A DNA stretch of 64,000 nt from Lamellibrachia columna. Lineage: Eukaryota > Annelida > Polychaeta > Sabellida > Siboglinidae. Shown here one piece after another: positions 36,701 through 51,231 of the stretch; the first letter of the stretch is position 1, and each line of letters starts with the position of its first letter. A program made the translations under genes and the position numbers. The stretch lies in the NCBI GenBank assembly GCA_963662155.1, contig OY759262.1:64718763-64782762 (forward strand). The letters run 5' to 3'. The notes under the pieces are model-generated. The model was not told the origin of the DNA, made no database searches, and worked only from the letters and a program-made list of their open reading frames with translations.

Positions 36701-37846
36701 TGATTCTCATCAGTTTTGAAACGGGTGGCGTTGTGGCTGTTACTCTCAGCAGTGTTGAGACGGGTGGCGTCGTGGCTGTAATTCTCATCATTGTTGAGGT
36801 GGATGGCGTCGTGGCTGTGATTCTCAGCAGTGTTGAGGTGGTTGGCGTAGTAGCTGTGATTCTCATCAGTGTTGAGACGGGTGGCGTCGTGGCTGTGATT
36901 CTCATCAGTGTTGAGATGGATGGCGTTGTGGCTGTTACTCTCAGCAGTGTTGAGACGGGTGGCGTCGTGGCTGTAATTCTCATCATTGTTGAGGTGGATG
37001 GCGTCGTGGCTGTGATTCTCAGCAGTGTTGAGGTGGTTGGCGTCGTAGCTGTGATTCTCATCAGTATTGAGACGGGTGGTGTCGTGGCTGTAATTCTCAT
37101 CATTGTTGAGGTGGATGGCGTCGTGGCTATGATTCTCATCAGTGTTGAGGTGGATGGCGTCGTGGCTGTGATTCTCATCAGTGTTGAGGCGGGTGGCCTC
37201 GTTGCTGTGTTTCTCATCAGTGTTGAGGTGGGTGGCGGCGTGGCTGTGATTCTCATCAGTGTTGAGACGGGTGGCGTCGTGGCTGTGATTCTCATCAGTG
37301 CTTAGGTGGTTGGCGTCGTGGCTGTGATTCTCATCAGTGTAGAGACGGGTGGCGTCGTGCCTGTGATTCTCATCAGTGTTCAGCTGGATGGCGTCGTGGT
37401 TGTGATTATCATCAGTGTTGAGACGGGTGGCGACGTGGCTGTGATTGTCATCAGTATTGAGACGGGTGGTGTCGTGGCTGTGATTCTCATCACTGTTGAG
37501 ACGGGTGGCCTCGTTGCTGTGTTTCTCATCATTGTTGAGGTGGATGGCGTCGTGGCTGTGATTCTCAGCAGTGTTGAGGTGGTTGGCGTCGTAGCTGTGA
37601 TTCTCATCAGTGTTGAGACGGGTGGCGTCGTGGCTTTGATTCTCATCAGTGTTGAGACGGGTGGTGTCGTGGCTGTGATTCTCATCAGTGTTGAGGTGGA
37701 TGGCGTCGTGGCTGTGATTCTCATCAGAGTTGAGGTGTGTGGCGTCGTGGCTGTCATTCTCATCAGTGTTGAGGCAGGTGGCCTCGTTGCTGTGTTTCTC
37801 ATCAGTGTTGAGGTGGGTGGCGTCGTGGCTGTGGAGTCATCACGGC

Positions 37847-37873
37847 ACCCGTCTCATCAGTGTTGAGACGGGT
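37847..37873. repeat. Hairpin unit in the 39-bp array (copy 3)
   Basis: Same inverted arms, 4126 bp after copy 2. The text just before it reads ggagtcatcacggc here instead of cagtcatcacggc. Confidence 0.85.
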
Positions 37874-40800
37874 GGCGTCGTGGCTGTGATTGTCAACAGT
37901 GTTCAGCTGGATGGCGTCGTGGCTGTGATTCAAATCAGATTTGAGGTGGATGGCTTTATGGCTGTGATTCTGGATGGCGTCGTGGCTCGGATTCTCATCA
38001 GTGTTTAGACGGGTGGCGACGTGGCTGTTATTGTCATCAGTATTGAGACGGGTGTTGTCGTGGCTCTGATTCTCATCAGTGTTGAGACGGGTGGGACGTG
38101 GCTGTGATTGTAATCAGCATTGAGACGGGTGGTGTCGTGGCTCTGATTCTCATCAGTGTTGAGACGGGTAGCGTCGTGGTTGTGATTCTCATCAGTGTTG
38201 AGACGGGTGGCGTCGTGGCTTTGATTTTCATCAGTGTTGAAGCGGGTGGCGTCGTGGCTGTGACCCTTATCAGTGTTGAAACAGTTGGCATCGTGGCTGT
38301 GATTCTCATCAGTGTTGAGACGGGTGGTGTCGTGGCTCTGATTCTCATCAATGTTGAGACGGGTGGTGTCGTGGCTCTGATTCTCATCAGTGTTGAGACG
38401 GGTGGTGACGTGGCTGTGATTGTCATCAGTATTGAGACGGGTGGTGACGTGGCTGTGATTGTCATCAGTGTTGAGACGGGTGGCGTCGTGGCTGTGATTC
38501 TCATCAGTGTTGAGGTGGATGGCGTATTGGCTGTGATTCTCATCAGACGGGTGGCGACGTGGCTGTGATTGTCATCAGTATTGAGACGGGTGGTGTCGTG
38601 GCTCTGATTCTCATCAGTGTTGAGACGGGTAGCGTCGTGGCTGTGATTGTCATCAGTATTGAGACGGGTGGTGTCGTGGCTCTGATTCTCATCAGTGTTG
38701 AGAAGGTTGGCGACGTGGCTGTGATTGTCATCAATATTGAGACGGGTGGTGTCGTGGCTCTGATTCTCATCACTGTTGAGACGGGTGGCGACGTGGCTGT
38801 GATTGTCATCAGTATTGAGACGGGTGGTGTCGTGGCTCTGATTCTCATCAGTGTTGAGACGGGTGGAGACATGGCTGTGATTCTCATCAGTATTAAGATG
38901 GGTGGTGTCGTGGCTCTGATTCTCATCAGTGTTGAGACGGGTGGCGACGTGGCTGTGATTGTCATCAGTATTGAGACGGGTGGTGTCGTGGCTGTGATTG
39001 TCATCAGCGTTCAACTGGATGGAGTTGTGGCTGTGATTCACACCAGTGCTGAGACGGGTGGCGTCGTGGCTGTGATTCTCATCAGTGTTGAGACGGGTGG
39101 CGTCGTGGCTGTAATTCTCAGCAGTGTTGAGACGGGTGGCGTCGTGGCTGTGATTCTCATCAGTGTTGAGGTAGGTGGCGTCGTGGCTGTGATTCTCATC
39201 AGTGTTGAGACGGGTGGCGTCGTGGCTGTGATTCTCATCAGTGTTGAGACGGGTGGCGTCGTGGCTGTTATTCTCAGCAGTGTTGAGACGGGTGGCGTCG
39301 TGGCTGTGATTCTCATCAGGTGGAGGTGGATGGCGTCGTGGCTGTGTTTCTCATCAGTGTTGAGGTGGTTGGCGTCGTGGCTGTGATTCTCATCAGTGTT
39401 GAGACGGGTGGCGTCGTGGCTTTGATTCTCATCAGTGTGGAGACGGGTGGCGTCGTGGCTGTGATTCTCATCAGTGATGAGGTGGATGGCGTCGTGGCTG
39501 TGATTCTCTTTAGTGTTGAGGTGGGTGGCGTCGTGGCTTTGATTCTCATCAGTGTTGAGACGGGTGGCATCGTGGCTGTGATTCTCATCAGTGTTGAGAC
39601 GGGTGGCGTCGTGGCTGTGATTCTCATCAGTGTTGAGACGGGTGGCTTCGTGGCTGTGATTCTCATCAGTGTTGAGACGGTTGGTGTCGTGGCTGTGATT
39701 CTCATCAGGGTTGAGACGGGCACGTCGTGGCTGTGATTCTCATCAGTGTGGTGACGGGTGGTGTCGTGGCTGTGATTCTCATCAGTGTTGAGACGGCCGC
39801 AGTCGTGGCTTTGATTCTCATCAGTGTTGAGACGGGTGGTGACGTGGCTGTGATTCTCATCAGTGTTGAGACGGGTGGTGTCGTGGCTGTGATTCTCATC
39901 AGTGTTTAGATGGATGGCATCGTGGCTGTGATTCTCATCAGTGTTGAGTTGGGTGGCATCGTGGCTGTGATTCTCATCAGTGTTGGGACGGGTGGCGTCG
40001 TGGCTGTGATTCTCATCAGAGTTGAGGTGTGTGGCGTCGTGGCTGTCATTCTCATCAGTGTTGAGGCAAGTGGCCTCTTTGCTGTGATTGTCTTCAGCGT
40101 TCAGCTGGATGGCGTCGTGGCTGTGATTCTCATCAGTTTTGAAACGGGTGGCGTTGTGGCTGTTACTCTCAGCAGTGTTGAGACGGGTGGCGTCGTGGCT
40201 GTAATTCTCATCATTGTTGAGGTGGATGGCGTCGTGGCTGTGATTCTCAGCAGTGTTGAGGTGGTTGGCGTCGTAGCTGTGATTCTCATCAGTGTTGAGA
40301 CGGGTGGCTTCGTGGCTTTGATTCTCATCAGTGTTGAGACGGGTGGTGTCGTGGCTGTGATTGTCATCAGTATTGAGACGGGTGGTGTCGTGGCTCTGCT
40401 TCTCATCAATGTTGAGACGGGTGGCGACGTGGCTGTGATTGTCATCAGTATTGAGACGGGTGGTTTCGTGGCTCTGATTCTCATCAGTGTTGAGACGGGT
40501 AGCGTCGTGGCTGTGATTGTCATCAGTATTGAGACGGGTGGTGTCGTGGCTCTGATTCTCATCAGTGTTGAGACGGGTGGCGACGTGGCTGTGATTGTCA
40601 TCAGTATTGAGACGGGTGGTGTCGTGGCTCTGATTCTCATCACTGTTGAGACGGGTGGCGACGTGGCTGTTATTGTCATCAGTATTGAGACGGGTGTTGT
40701 CGTGGCTCTGATTCTCATCAGTGTTGAGACGGGTGGCGACGTGGCTGTGATTCTCATCAGTGTTGAGGTGGATGGCGTCGTGGCTGTGTTTCTCATCAGT

Positions 40801-43800
40801 GTTGAGGTGGTTGGCGTCGTGGCTGTGATTCTCATCAGTGTTGAGACGGGTGGCGTCGTGGCTTTGATTCTCATCAGTGTGGAGACGGGTGGGGTCGTGG
40901 CTGTGATTCTCATCAGGGTTGAGATGGGTGGCGTCATGGCTGTGATTCTCAACAGTGTTGAGACGGGTGGCGTCGTGGCTGTGATTCTCATCAGTGTTGA
41001 GACGGGTGGCGACGTGGCTGTGATTGTCATCAGTGTTGAGACGGGTGGTGTCGTGGCTGTGATTCTCATCAGTGTTGAGACGGGTGGCGACGTGGCTGTG
41101 ATTCTCATCAGTGTTGAGACAGTTGGCGTCGTGGCTGTGATTCTCATCAGTGTTGAGGTGGTTGGCGTCGTGGCTGTGATTCCCATCAGTGTGGTGACGG
41201 GTGGTGTCGTGGCTGTGATTCTCATCAGTGTTGAGACGGCCGGCCTCGTGGCTGTGATTCTCATCAGTGTTGAGACGGGTGGCGACGTGGCTGTGATTCT
41301 CATCAGTGTTGAGATGGGTGGTGTCGTGGCTGTGATTCTCATCAGTGTTGAGATGGATGGCATCGTGGCTGTGATTCTCATCAGTATTGAGTTGGGTGGC
41401 ATCGTGGCTGTGATTCTCATCAGTGTTGGGACGGGTGGCGTCGTGGCTGTGATTTTCATCAGAGTTGAGGTGTGTGGCGTCGTGGCTGTCATTCTCATCA
41501 GTGTTGAGGCAGGTGGCCTATTTGCTGTGTTTCTCATCAGTGTTGAGGTGGTTGGCGTCGTGGCTGTGATTCTCATCAGTGTTGAGACGAGTGGCGTCAT
41601 GGCTGTGATTCTCATCAGTGTTGAGACGGGTGGCATCGTGGCTGTGATTCTTATCAGTGTTGAGACGGGTGGCGTCGTGGCTATGATTCTCATCAGTGTT
41701 GAGAAGGGTGGCGTCGTGGTTGTGATTCTCATCAGTGTTGAGACGGGTGGCGTCGTGGCTTTAATTTTCATCAGTGTTGAGACGGGTGAGGTCGTGGCTG
41801 TGATTCTCATAAGTATTGAGACGGGTGGTGTCGTGGCTCTGCTTCTCATCAATGTTGAGACGGGTGGCGACGTGGCTGTGATTCTCATCAGTGTTGAGGT
41901 GGTTGGCGTCGTGGCTGTGATTCTCATCAGTGTTGAGACGGGTGGCGTCGTGGCTTTGATTCTCATCAGTGTGGAGACGGGTGGGGTCGTGGCTGTGATT
42001 CTCATCAGGGTTGAGATGGGTGGCGTCATGGCTGTGATTCTCAACAGTGTTGAGACGGGTGGCGTCGTGGTTGTGATTCTCATCAGTGTTGAGACGGGTG
42101 GCGACGTGGCTGTGATTGTCATCAGTGTTGAGACGGGTGGTGTCGTGGCTGTGATTCTCATCAGTGTTGAGACGGGTGGCGACGTGGCTGTGATTCTCAT
42201 CATTGTTGAGGTGGATGGCGTCGTGGCTGTGATTCTCAGCAGTGTTGAGGTGGTTGGCGTCGTAGCTGTGATTCTCATCAATGTTGAGACGGGTGGCGTC
42301 GTGGCTTTGATTCTCATCAGTGTTGAGACGGGTGGTGTCGTGGCCCTGATTCTCATCAGTGTTGAGACGGGTGGCGACGTGGCTGTGATTGTCATCAGTA
42401 TTGAGACGGGTGGTGTCGTGGCCCTGATTCTCATCAGTGTTGAGACGGGTGGCGACGTGGCTGTGATTGTCATCAGTATTGAGACGGGTGGTGTCGTGGC
42501 TCTGATTCTCATGAATGTTGAGACGGGTGGCGACGTGGCTGTGATTGTCATCAGTATTGAGACGGGTGGTGTCGTGGCTCTGATTCTCATCAGTGTTGAG
42601 ACTGGTAGCGTCGTGGCTGTGATTGTCATCAGTATTGAGACGGGTGGTGTCGTGGCTCTGACTCTCATCAGTGTTGAGACGGGTGGCGACATGGCTGTGA
42701 TTGTCATCAGTATTGAGACGGGTGGTGTCGTGGCTCTGATTCTCATCAGTGTTGAGACGGGTGGCGACGTGGCTGTGATTGTCATCAGTGTTCAGCTGGA
42801 TGTCGTCGTGGCTGAGATTCTCATCAAGGTAGAGGTGGATGGCTTCGTGGTTGTGATTCTCATCAGTGTTGAGACGAGTGGCGTCGTGGCTGTGATTCTC
42901 ATCAGTGTTGAGACGGGTGGCGTCGTGGTTGTGATTCTCATCAGTGTTGAGAAGGGTGGCGTCATGGCTGTGATTCTCATCAGTGTTGAGACGGGTGGCG
43001 TCATGGCTGTGATTCTCATCAGTGTTGAGACGGGTGGCATCGTGGCTGTGATTCTCATCAGTGTTGAAACAGTTGGAGTCGTGGCTGTGATTCTCATCAG
43101 TGTTGAGACGGGTGGCGTCGTGGTTGTGATTCTCATCAGTGTTGAGACGAGTGGCTTCGTGGCTGTGATTCTCATCAGTGTTGAGACGGGTGGCGTCGTG
43201 GTTGTGATTCTCATCAGTGTTGAGATGGGTGGCATCGTGGCTGTGATTTTCATCAGTGTTGAAACAGTTGGCGTCGTGGCTGTGATTCTCATCAGTGTTG
43301 AGACGGGTGGTGTCGTGGCTCTGATTCTCATCAGTGTTGAGACGGGTGGCGACGTGGCTGTGATTGTCATCAGTATTGAGACGGGTGGCGTCGTGGCTCT
43401 GATTCTCATCAGTGTTGAGACGGCTGGCGTCGTGGCTGTGATTCTCATCAGTGTTGAGACAGTTGGCTTCGTGGCTGTGATTCTCATCAGTGTTGAGACG
43501 GGTGGTGTCGTGGCTGTGATTGTCATCAGTGTTTAGCTGGATGTCGTCGTGGCTGAGATTCTCATCAAGGTAGAGGTGGATGGCTTCGTGGTTGTGATTC
43601 TCATCAGTGTTGAAACGGGTGGCGTCGTGGCTGTGATTTTCATCAGTGTTGAGACGAGTGGCGTCGTGGCTGTGATTTTCCCCAGTGTTGAGACGGGTGG
43701 CGTCGTGGTTGTGATTCTCATCAGTGTTGAGACGAGTGGCGTCGTGGCTGTGATTCTCATCAGTGTTGAGACGGGTGGCGTCATGGCTGTGATTCTCATC

Positions 43801-46800
43801 AGTGTTGAGACGAGTGGCGTCGAGGCTGTGATTCTCATCAGTATTGAGACGGGTGGTGTCGTGGCTGTGATTCTCATCAGTGTTGAGACGGCTGGCGTCC
43901 TGGCTGTGATTGTCATCAGTGTTGAGACGGGTGGCGACGTGGCTGTGATTCTCATCAGTGTTGAGACGGGTGGTGTCGTGGCTGTGATTCTCATCAGTGT
44001 TGAGACGGCTGCCGTCGTGGCTGTGATTCTCATCAGCGTTGAGACGAGTGACGTCGAGGCTGTGATTCTCATCAGTGTTGAGACGGGTGGCGTCGTGGTT
44101 GTGATTCTCATCAGTGTTGAGACGAGTGGCGTCGTGGCTATGATTCTCATCGGTGTTGAGACGGGTGGCGTCGTGGTTGTGATCCTCATCAGTGTTGAGA
44201 CGGGTGGCATCGTGGCTGTGATTCTCATCAGTGTTGAAACAGTTGGCGTCGTAGCTGTGATTCTCATCAGTGTTGATACGGGTGGTGTCGTGGCTCTGAT
44301 TCTCATCAGTGTTGAGGCGGGTGGCGACGTGGCTGTGATTGTCATCAGTATTGAGACGGGTGGTGTCGTGGCCCTGATTCTCATCAGTGTTGAGACGGCT
44401 GGCGTCGTGGCTGTGATTCTCATCAGTGTTGAGACAGTTGGCTTCGTGGCTGTGATTCTCATCAGTGTTGAGACGGGTGGTGTCGTGGCTGTGATTGTCA
44501 TCAGTGTTTAGCTGGATGTCGTCGTGGCTGAGATTCTCATCAAGGTAGAGGTGGATGGCTTCGTGGTTGTGATTCTCATCAGTGTTGAAACGGGTGGCGT
44601 CGTGGCTGTGATTTTCATCAGTGTTGAGACGAGTGGCGTCGTGGCTGTGATTTTCCCCAGTGTTGAGACGGGTGGCGTCGTGGTTGTGATTCTCATCAGT
44701 GTTGAGACGAGTGGCGTCGTGGCTGTGATTCTCATCAGTGTTGAGACGGGTGGCGTCATGGCTGTGATTCTCATCAGTGTTGAGACGAGTGGCGTCGAGG
44801 CTGTGATTCTCATCAGTATTGAGACGGGTGGTGTCGTGGCTGTGATTCTCATCAGTGTTGAGACGGCTGGCGTCCTGGCTGTGATTGTCATCAGTGTTGA
44901 GACGGGTGGCGACGTGGCTGTGATTCTCATCAGTGTTGAGACGGGTGGTGTCGTGGCTGTGATTCTCATCAGTGTTGAGACGGCTGCCGTCGTGGCTGTG
45001 ATTCTCATCAGCGTTGAGACGAGTGACGTCGAGGCTGTGATTCTCATCAGTGTTGAGACGGGTGGCGTCGTGGTTGTGATTCTCATCAGTGTTGAGACGA
45101 GTGGCGTCGTGGCTATGATTCTCATCAGTGTTGAGACGGGTGGCGTCGTGGTTGTGATCCTCATCAGTGTTGAGACGGGTGGCATCGTGGCTGTGATTCT
45201 CATCAGTGTTGAAACAGTTGGCGTCGTAGCTGTGATTCTCATCAGTGTTGATACGGGTGGTGTCGTGGCTCTGATTCTCATCAGTGTTGAGACGGGTGGC
45301 GACGTGGCTGTGATTGTCATCAGTATTGAGACGGGTGGTGTCGTGGCCCTGATTCTCATCAGTGTTGAGACGGGTGGCGACGTGGCTGTGATTGTCATCA
45401 GTATTGAGACGGTTGGTGTCGTGGCTCTGATTCTCATCAATGTTGAGACGGGTGGCGACGTGGCTGTGATTGTCATCAGTATTGAGACGGGTGGTGTCGT
45501 GGCTCTGATTCTCATCAGTGTTGTGGCGGGTAGCGTCGTGGCTGTGATTGTCATCAGTATTGAGACGGGTGGTGTCGTGGCTCTGATTCTCATCAGTGTT
45601 GAGACGGGTGGCGACGTGGCTGTGATTGTCATCAGTATTGAGACGGGTGGTGTCGTGGCTCTGATTCTCATCACTGTTGAGACGGGTGGCGACGTGGCTG
45701 TGATTGTCATCAGTATTGAGACGGGTGGTTTCGTGGCTCTAATTTTCATAAGTGTTGAGAAGGGTGGCGACGTGGCTGTGATTCTCATCAGTATTGAGAC
45801 GGGTGGTGTCGTTGATCTGATTCTCATCAGTGCTGAGACGGGTGGCGACGTGGCTGTGATTGTCATCAGTATTGAGACGGGTGGTGTCGTGGCTGTGATT
45901 CTCATCACTGTTGAGACGGGTGGCCTCGTTGCTGTGTTTCTCATCTGTGTTGAGGTGTGTGGCGGCGTGGCTGTGATTCTCATCAGTGTTGAGACGGGTG
46001 GCGTCGTGGCTGTGATTCTTATCAGAGTTGAAACGGGTGGTTTCGTGGCTGTGATTCTCATCAGTGTTGAGACGGTTGGTGTCGTGGCTGTGATCCTCAT
46101 CAGGGTTGAGACGGTACATCGTGGCTGTGATTCTCATCAGTATGGTGACGGGTGGTGTCGTGGCTGTGATTCTCATCAGTGTTGAGACGGCCGGCGTCGT
46201 GGCTGTGATTCTCATCAGTGTTGAGACGGGTGGCGACGTTGCTGTGATTCTCATCAGTGTAGAGACGGGTGGTGTCGTGGCTGTGATTCTCATCAGTGTT
46301 GAGATGCGTGGCGTCGTGGCTGTGATTCTCATCAGTGTTGAGATGGATGGCATCGTGGCTGTGATTCTCATCAGTGTTGAGTTGGGTGGCGTCGTGGCTG
46401 TGACTCTCATCAGTGTTGAGAAGGGTGGCGTCGTGGCTATGATTCTCATCAGTGTTGAGGTGGGTGGCGTCGTGGCTGTGATTCTCATCAGTGTTGAGGC
46501 GGGTGGCCTCGTTGCTGTGTTTCTCATCAGTGTTGAGGTGGGTGGCGGCGTGGCTGTGATTCTCATCAGTGTTGAGACGGGTGGCGTCGTGCCTGTGATT
46601 CTCATCAGTGTTCAGCTGGATGGCGTCGTGGTTGTGATTATCATCAGTGTTGAGACGGGTGGCGACGTGGCTGTGATTGTCATCAGTATTGAGACGGGTG
46701 GTGTCGTGGCTGTGATTCTCATCACTGTTGAGACGGGTGGCCTCGTTGCTGTGTTTCTCATCATTGTTGAGGTGGATGGCGTCGTGGCTGTGATTCTCAG

Positions 46801-47078
46801 CAGTGTTGAGGTGGTTGGCGTCGTAGCTGTGATTCTCATCAGTGTTGAGACGGGTGGCGTCGTGGCTTTGATTCTCATCAGTGTTGAGACTGGTGGTGTC
46901 GTGGCTGTGATTCTCATCAGTGTTGAGGTGGATGGCGTCGTGGCTGTGATTCTCATCAGAGTTGAGGTGTGTGGCGTCGTGGCTGTCATTCTCATCAGTG
47001 TTGAGGCAGGTGGCCTCGTTGCTGTGTTTCTCATCAGTGTTGAGGTGGGTGGCGTCGTGGCTGTGCAGTCATCACGGC

Positions 47079-47105
47079 ACCCGTCTCATCAGTGTTGAGA
47101 CGGGT
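47079..47105. repeat. Hairpin unit in the 39-bp array (copy 4)
   Basis: Copy of the hairpin at 33721 in the second 13,358-bp duplicate. Confidence 0.85.
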
Positions 47106-50100
47106 GGCGTCGTGGCTGTGATTGTCAACAGTGTTCAGCTGGATGGCGTCGTGGCTGTGATTCAATTCAGATTTGAGGTGGATGGCTTTATGGCTGTGAT
47201 TCTGGATGGCGTCGTGGCTCGGATTCTCATCAGTGTTTAGACGGGTGGCGACGTGGCTGTTATTGTCATCAGTATTGAGACGGGTGTTGTCGTGGCTCTG
47301 ATTCTCATCAGTGTTGAGACGGGTGGGACGTGGCTGTGATTGTAATCAGCATTGAGACGGGTGGTGTCGTGGCTCTGATTCTCATCAGTGTTGAGACGGG
47401 TAGCGTCGTGGTTGTGATTCTCATCAGTGTTGAGACGGGTGGCGTCGTGGCTTTGATTTTCATCAGTGTTGAGGCGGGTGGCGTCGTGGCTGTGATCCTT
47501 ATCAGTGTTGAAACAGTTGGCGTCGTGGCTGTGATTCTCATCAGTGTTGAGACGTGTGGTGTCGTGGCTCTGATTCTCATCAGTGTTGAGACGGGTGGTG
47601 ACGTGGCTGTGATTGTCATCAGTATTGAGATGGGTGGTGTCGTGGCTGTGATTGTCATCAGCGTTCAGCTGGATGGCGTCGTGGCTGTGATTCACATCAG
47701 TTTTGAGGTGGATGGCTTCGTGGCTGTGATTCTCATCAGTGTTGAGACGGGTGGCTTTGTGGCAGTTATTCGCAGCAGTGTTGAGACGGGTGGCGTCGTG
47801 GCTGTAATTCTCATTAGTGTTGAGGTGGATGGCGTCGTGGCTGTGATTCTCATCAGTGTTGAGGTGGTTGGCGTCGTAGCTGTGATTCTCATCAGTGTTG
47901 AGACGGGTGGCGTCGTGGCTTTGATTGTCATCAGTGTTGAGACGGGTGGCGTCGTGGCTGTGATTCTCTTCAGTGTTGAAGTGGATGGCGTATTGGCTGT
48001 GATTCTCATCAGACGGGTGGCGACGTGGCTGTGATTGTCATCAGTATTGAGACGTGTGGTGTCGTGGCTCTGATTCTCATCAATGTTGAGACGGGTAGCG
48101 TCGTGGCTGTGATTGTCATCAGTATTGAGACGGGTGGTGTCGTGGCTCTGATTCCCATCAGTGTTGAGAAGGGTGGCGACGTGGCTGTGATTGTCATCAA
48201 TATTGAGACGGGTGGTGTCGTGGCTCTGATTCTCATCACTGTTGAGACGGGTGGCGACGTGGCTGTGATTGTCATCAGTATTGAGACGGGTGGTGTCGTG
48301 GCTCTGATTCTCATCAGTGTTGAGACGGGTGGAGACGTGGCTGTGATTCTCATCAGTATTAAGATGGGTGGTGTCGTGGCTCTGATTCTCATCAGTGTTG
48401 AGACGGGTGGCGACGTGGCTGTGATTGTCATCAGTATTGAGACCGGTGGTGTCGTGGCTGTGATTGTCATCAGCGTTCAACTGGATGGAGTTGTGGCTGT
48501 GATTCACATCAGTGTTGAGACGGGTGGCGTCGTGGCTGTGATTCTCATCAGTGTTGAGACGGGTGGCGTCGTGGCTGTAATTCTCAGCAGTGTTGAGACG
48601 GGTGGCGTCGTGGCTGTGATTCTCATCAGTGTTGAGGTAGGTGGCGTCGTGGCTGTGATACTCATCAGTGTTGAGACGGGTGGCGTCGTGGCTGTGATTC
48701 TCATCAGTGTTGAGACGGGTGGCGTCGTGGCTGTTATTCTCAGCAGTGTTGAGACGGGTGGCGTCGTGGCTGTGATTCTCATCAGTGTTGAGGTGGATGG
48801 CGTCGTGGCTGTGTTTCTCATCAGTGTTGAGGTGGTTGGCGTCGTGGCTGTGATTCTCATCAGTGTTGAGACGGGTGGCGTCGTGGCTTTGATTCTCATC
48901 AGTGTGGAGACGGGTGGCGTCGTGGCTGTGATTCTCATCAGTGATGAGGTGGATGGCGTCGTGGCTGTGATTCTCATTAGTGTTGAGGTGGGTGGCGTCG
49001 TGGCTTTGATTCTCATCAGTGTTGAGACGGGTGGCATCGTGGCTGTGATTCTCATCAGTGTTGAGACGGGTGGCGTCGTGGCTGTGATTCTCATCAGTGT
49101 TGAGACGGGTGGCTTCGTGGCTGTGATTCTCATCAGTGTTGAGACGGTTGGTGTCGTGGCTGTGATTCTCATCAGGGTTGAGACGGGCACGTCGTGGCTG
49201 TGATTCTCATCAGTGTGGTGACGGGTGGTGTCGTGGCTGTGATTCTCATCAGTGTTGAGACGGCCGGCGTCGTGGCTTTGATTCTCATCAGTGTTGAGAC
49301 GGGTGGTGACGTGGCTGTGATTCTCATCAGTGTTGAGACGGGTGGTGTCGTGGCTGTGATTCTCATCAGTGTTGAGATGGATGGCATCGTGGATGTGATT
49401 CTCATCAGTGTTGAGTTGGGTGGCATCGTGGCTGTGATTCTCATCAGTGTTGGGACGGGTGGCGTCCTGGCTGTGATTCTCATCAGAGTTGAGGTGTGTG
49501 GCTTCGTGGCTGTCATTCTCATCAGTGTTGAGGCAAGTGGCCTCTTGGCTGTGTTTCTCATCAGTGTTGAGGTGGTTGGCGTCGTGGCTGTGAATCTCAT
49601 CAGTGTTGAGACGGGTGGCGTCGTGGCTGTGATTCTCATCAGTGTTGAGACGGGTGGCATCGTGGCTGTGATTCTTATCAGTGTTGAGACGGGTGGCGTC
49701 GTGGCTATGATTCTCATCAGTGTTGAGAAGGGTGGCGTCGTGGTTGTGATTCTCATCAGTGTTGAGACGGGTGGCGTCGTGGCTTTAATTTTCATCAGTG
49801 TTGAGACGGGTGAGGTCGTGGCTGTGATTCTCATAAGTATTGAGACGGGTGGCGTCGTGGCTGTGATTCTCATCAGTGTTGAAACAGTTGGCTTCGTGGC
49901 TGTGATTCTCATCAGTGTTGAGACGGGTGGTGTCGTGGCTCTGATTCTCATCAGTGTTGAGACGGGTGGCGACGTGGCTGTGATTGTCATCAGTATTGAG
50001 ACGGGTGGTGTCGTGGCTGTGATTGTCTTCAGCGTTCAGCTGGATGGCGTCGTGGCTGTGATTCTCATCAGTTTTGAAACGGGTGGCGTTGTGGCTGTTA

Positions 50101-51204
50101 CTCTCAGCAGTGTTGAGACGGGTGGCGTCGTGGCTGTAATTCTCATCATTGTTGAGGTGGATGGCGTCGTGGCTGTGATTCTCAGCAGTGTTGAGGTGGT
50201 TGGCGTAGTAGCTGTGATTCTCATCAGTGTTGAGACGGGTGGCGTCGTGGCTGTGATTCTCATCAGTGTTGAGATGGATGGCGTTGTGGCTGTTACTCTC
50301 AGCAGTGTTGAGACGGGTGGCGTCGTGGCTGTAATTCTCATCATTGTTGAGGTGGATGGCGTCGTGGCTGTGATTCTCAGCAGTGTTGAGGTGGTTGGCG
50401 TCGTAGCTGTGATTCTCATCAGTATTGAGACGGGTGGTGTCGTGGCTGTAATTCTCATCATTGTTGAGGTGGATGGCGTCGTGGCTATGATTCTCATCAG
50501 TGTTGAGGTGGATGGCGTCGTGGCTGTGATTCTCATCAGTGTTGAGGCGGGTGGCCTCGTTGCTGTGTTTCTCATCAGTGTTGAGGTGGGTGGCGGCGTG
50601 GCTGTGATTCTCATCAGTGTTGAGACGGGTGGCGTCGTGGCTGTGATTCTCATCAGTGCTTAGGTGGTTGGCGTCGTGGCTGTGATTCTCATCAGTGTAG
50701 AGACGGGTGGCGTCGTGCCTGTGATTCTCATCAGTGTTCAGCTGGATGGCGTCGTGGTTGTGATTATCATCAGTGTTGAGACGGGTGGCGACGTGGCTGT
50801 GATTGTCATCAGTATTGAGACGGGTGGTGTCGTGGCTGTGATTCTCATCACTGTTGAGACGGGTGGCCTCGTTGCTGTGTTTCTCATCATTGTTGAGGTG
50901 GATGGCGTCGTGGCTGTGATTCTCAGCAGTGTTGAGGTGGTTGGCGTCGTAGCTGTGATTCTCATCAGTGTTGAGACGGGTGGCGTCGTGGCTTTGATTC
51001 TCATCAGTGTTGAGACTGGTGGTGTCGTGGCTGTGATTCTCATCAGTGTTGAGGTGGATGGCGTCGTGGCTGTGATTCTCATCAGAGTTGAGGTGTGTGG
51101 CGTCGTGGCTGTCATTCTCATCAGTGTTGAGGCAGGTGGCCTCGTTGCTGTGTTTCTCATCAGTGTTGAGGTGGGTGGCGTCGTGGCTGTGGAGTCATCA
51201 CGGC

Positions 51205-51231
51205 ACCCGTCTCATCAGTGTTGAGACGGGT
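51205..51231. repeat. Hairpin unit in the 39-bp array (copy 5)
   Basis: Copy of the hairpin at 37847 in the second 13,358-bp duplicate. Confidence 0.85.

Larger units (their letters stand above)
28836..42193. repeat. 13,358-bp segmental duplication, copy 1
   Basis: Matches 42194-55551 base for base at a constant offset of 13,358 bp wherever compared. Only about three substitutions were noticed: ctttgt against ctgtgt near 33392, acgggt against actggt near 37656, and gaaggttgg against gaagggtgg near 38705. The offset is 342 units of 39 bp plus 20 bp, so the match is locked by irregular units rather than by simple periodicity. The junction carries a 9-bp shared sequence, ttctcatca. Confidence 0.9.
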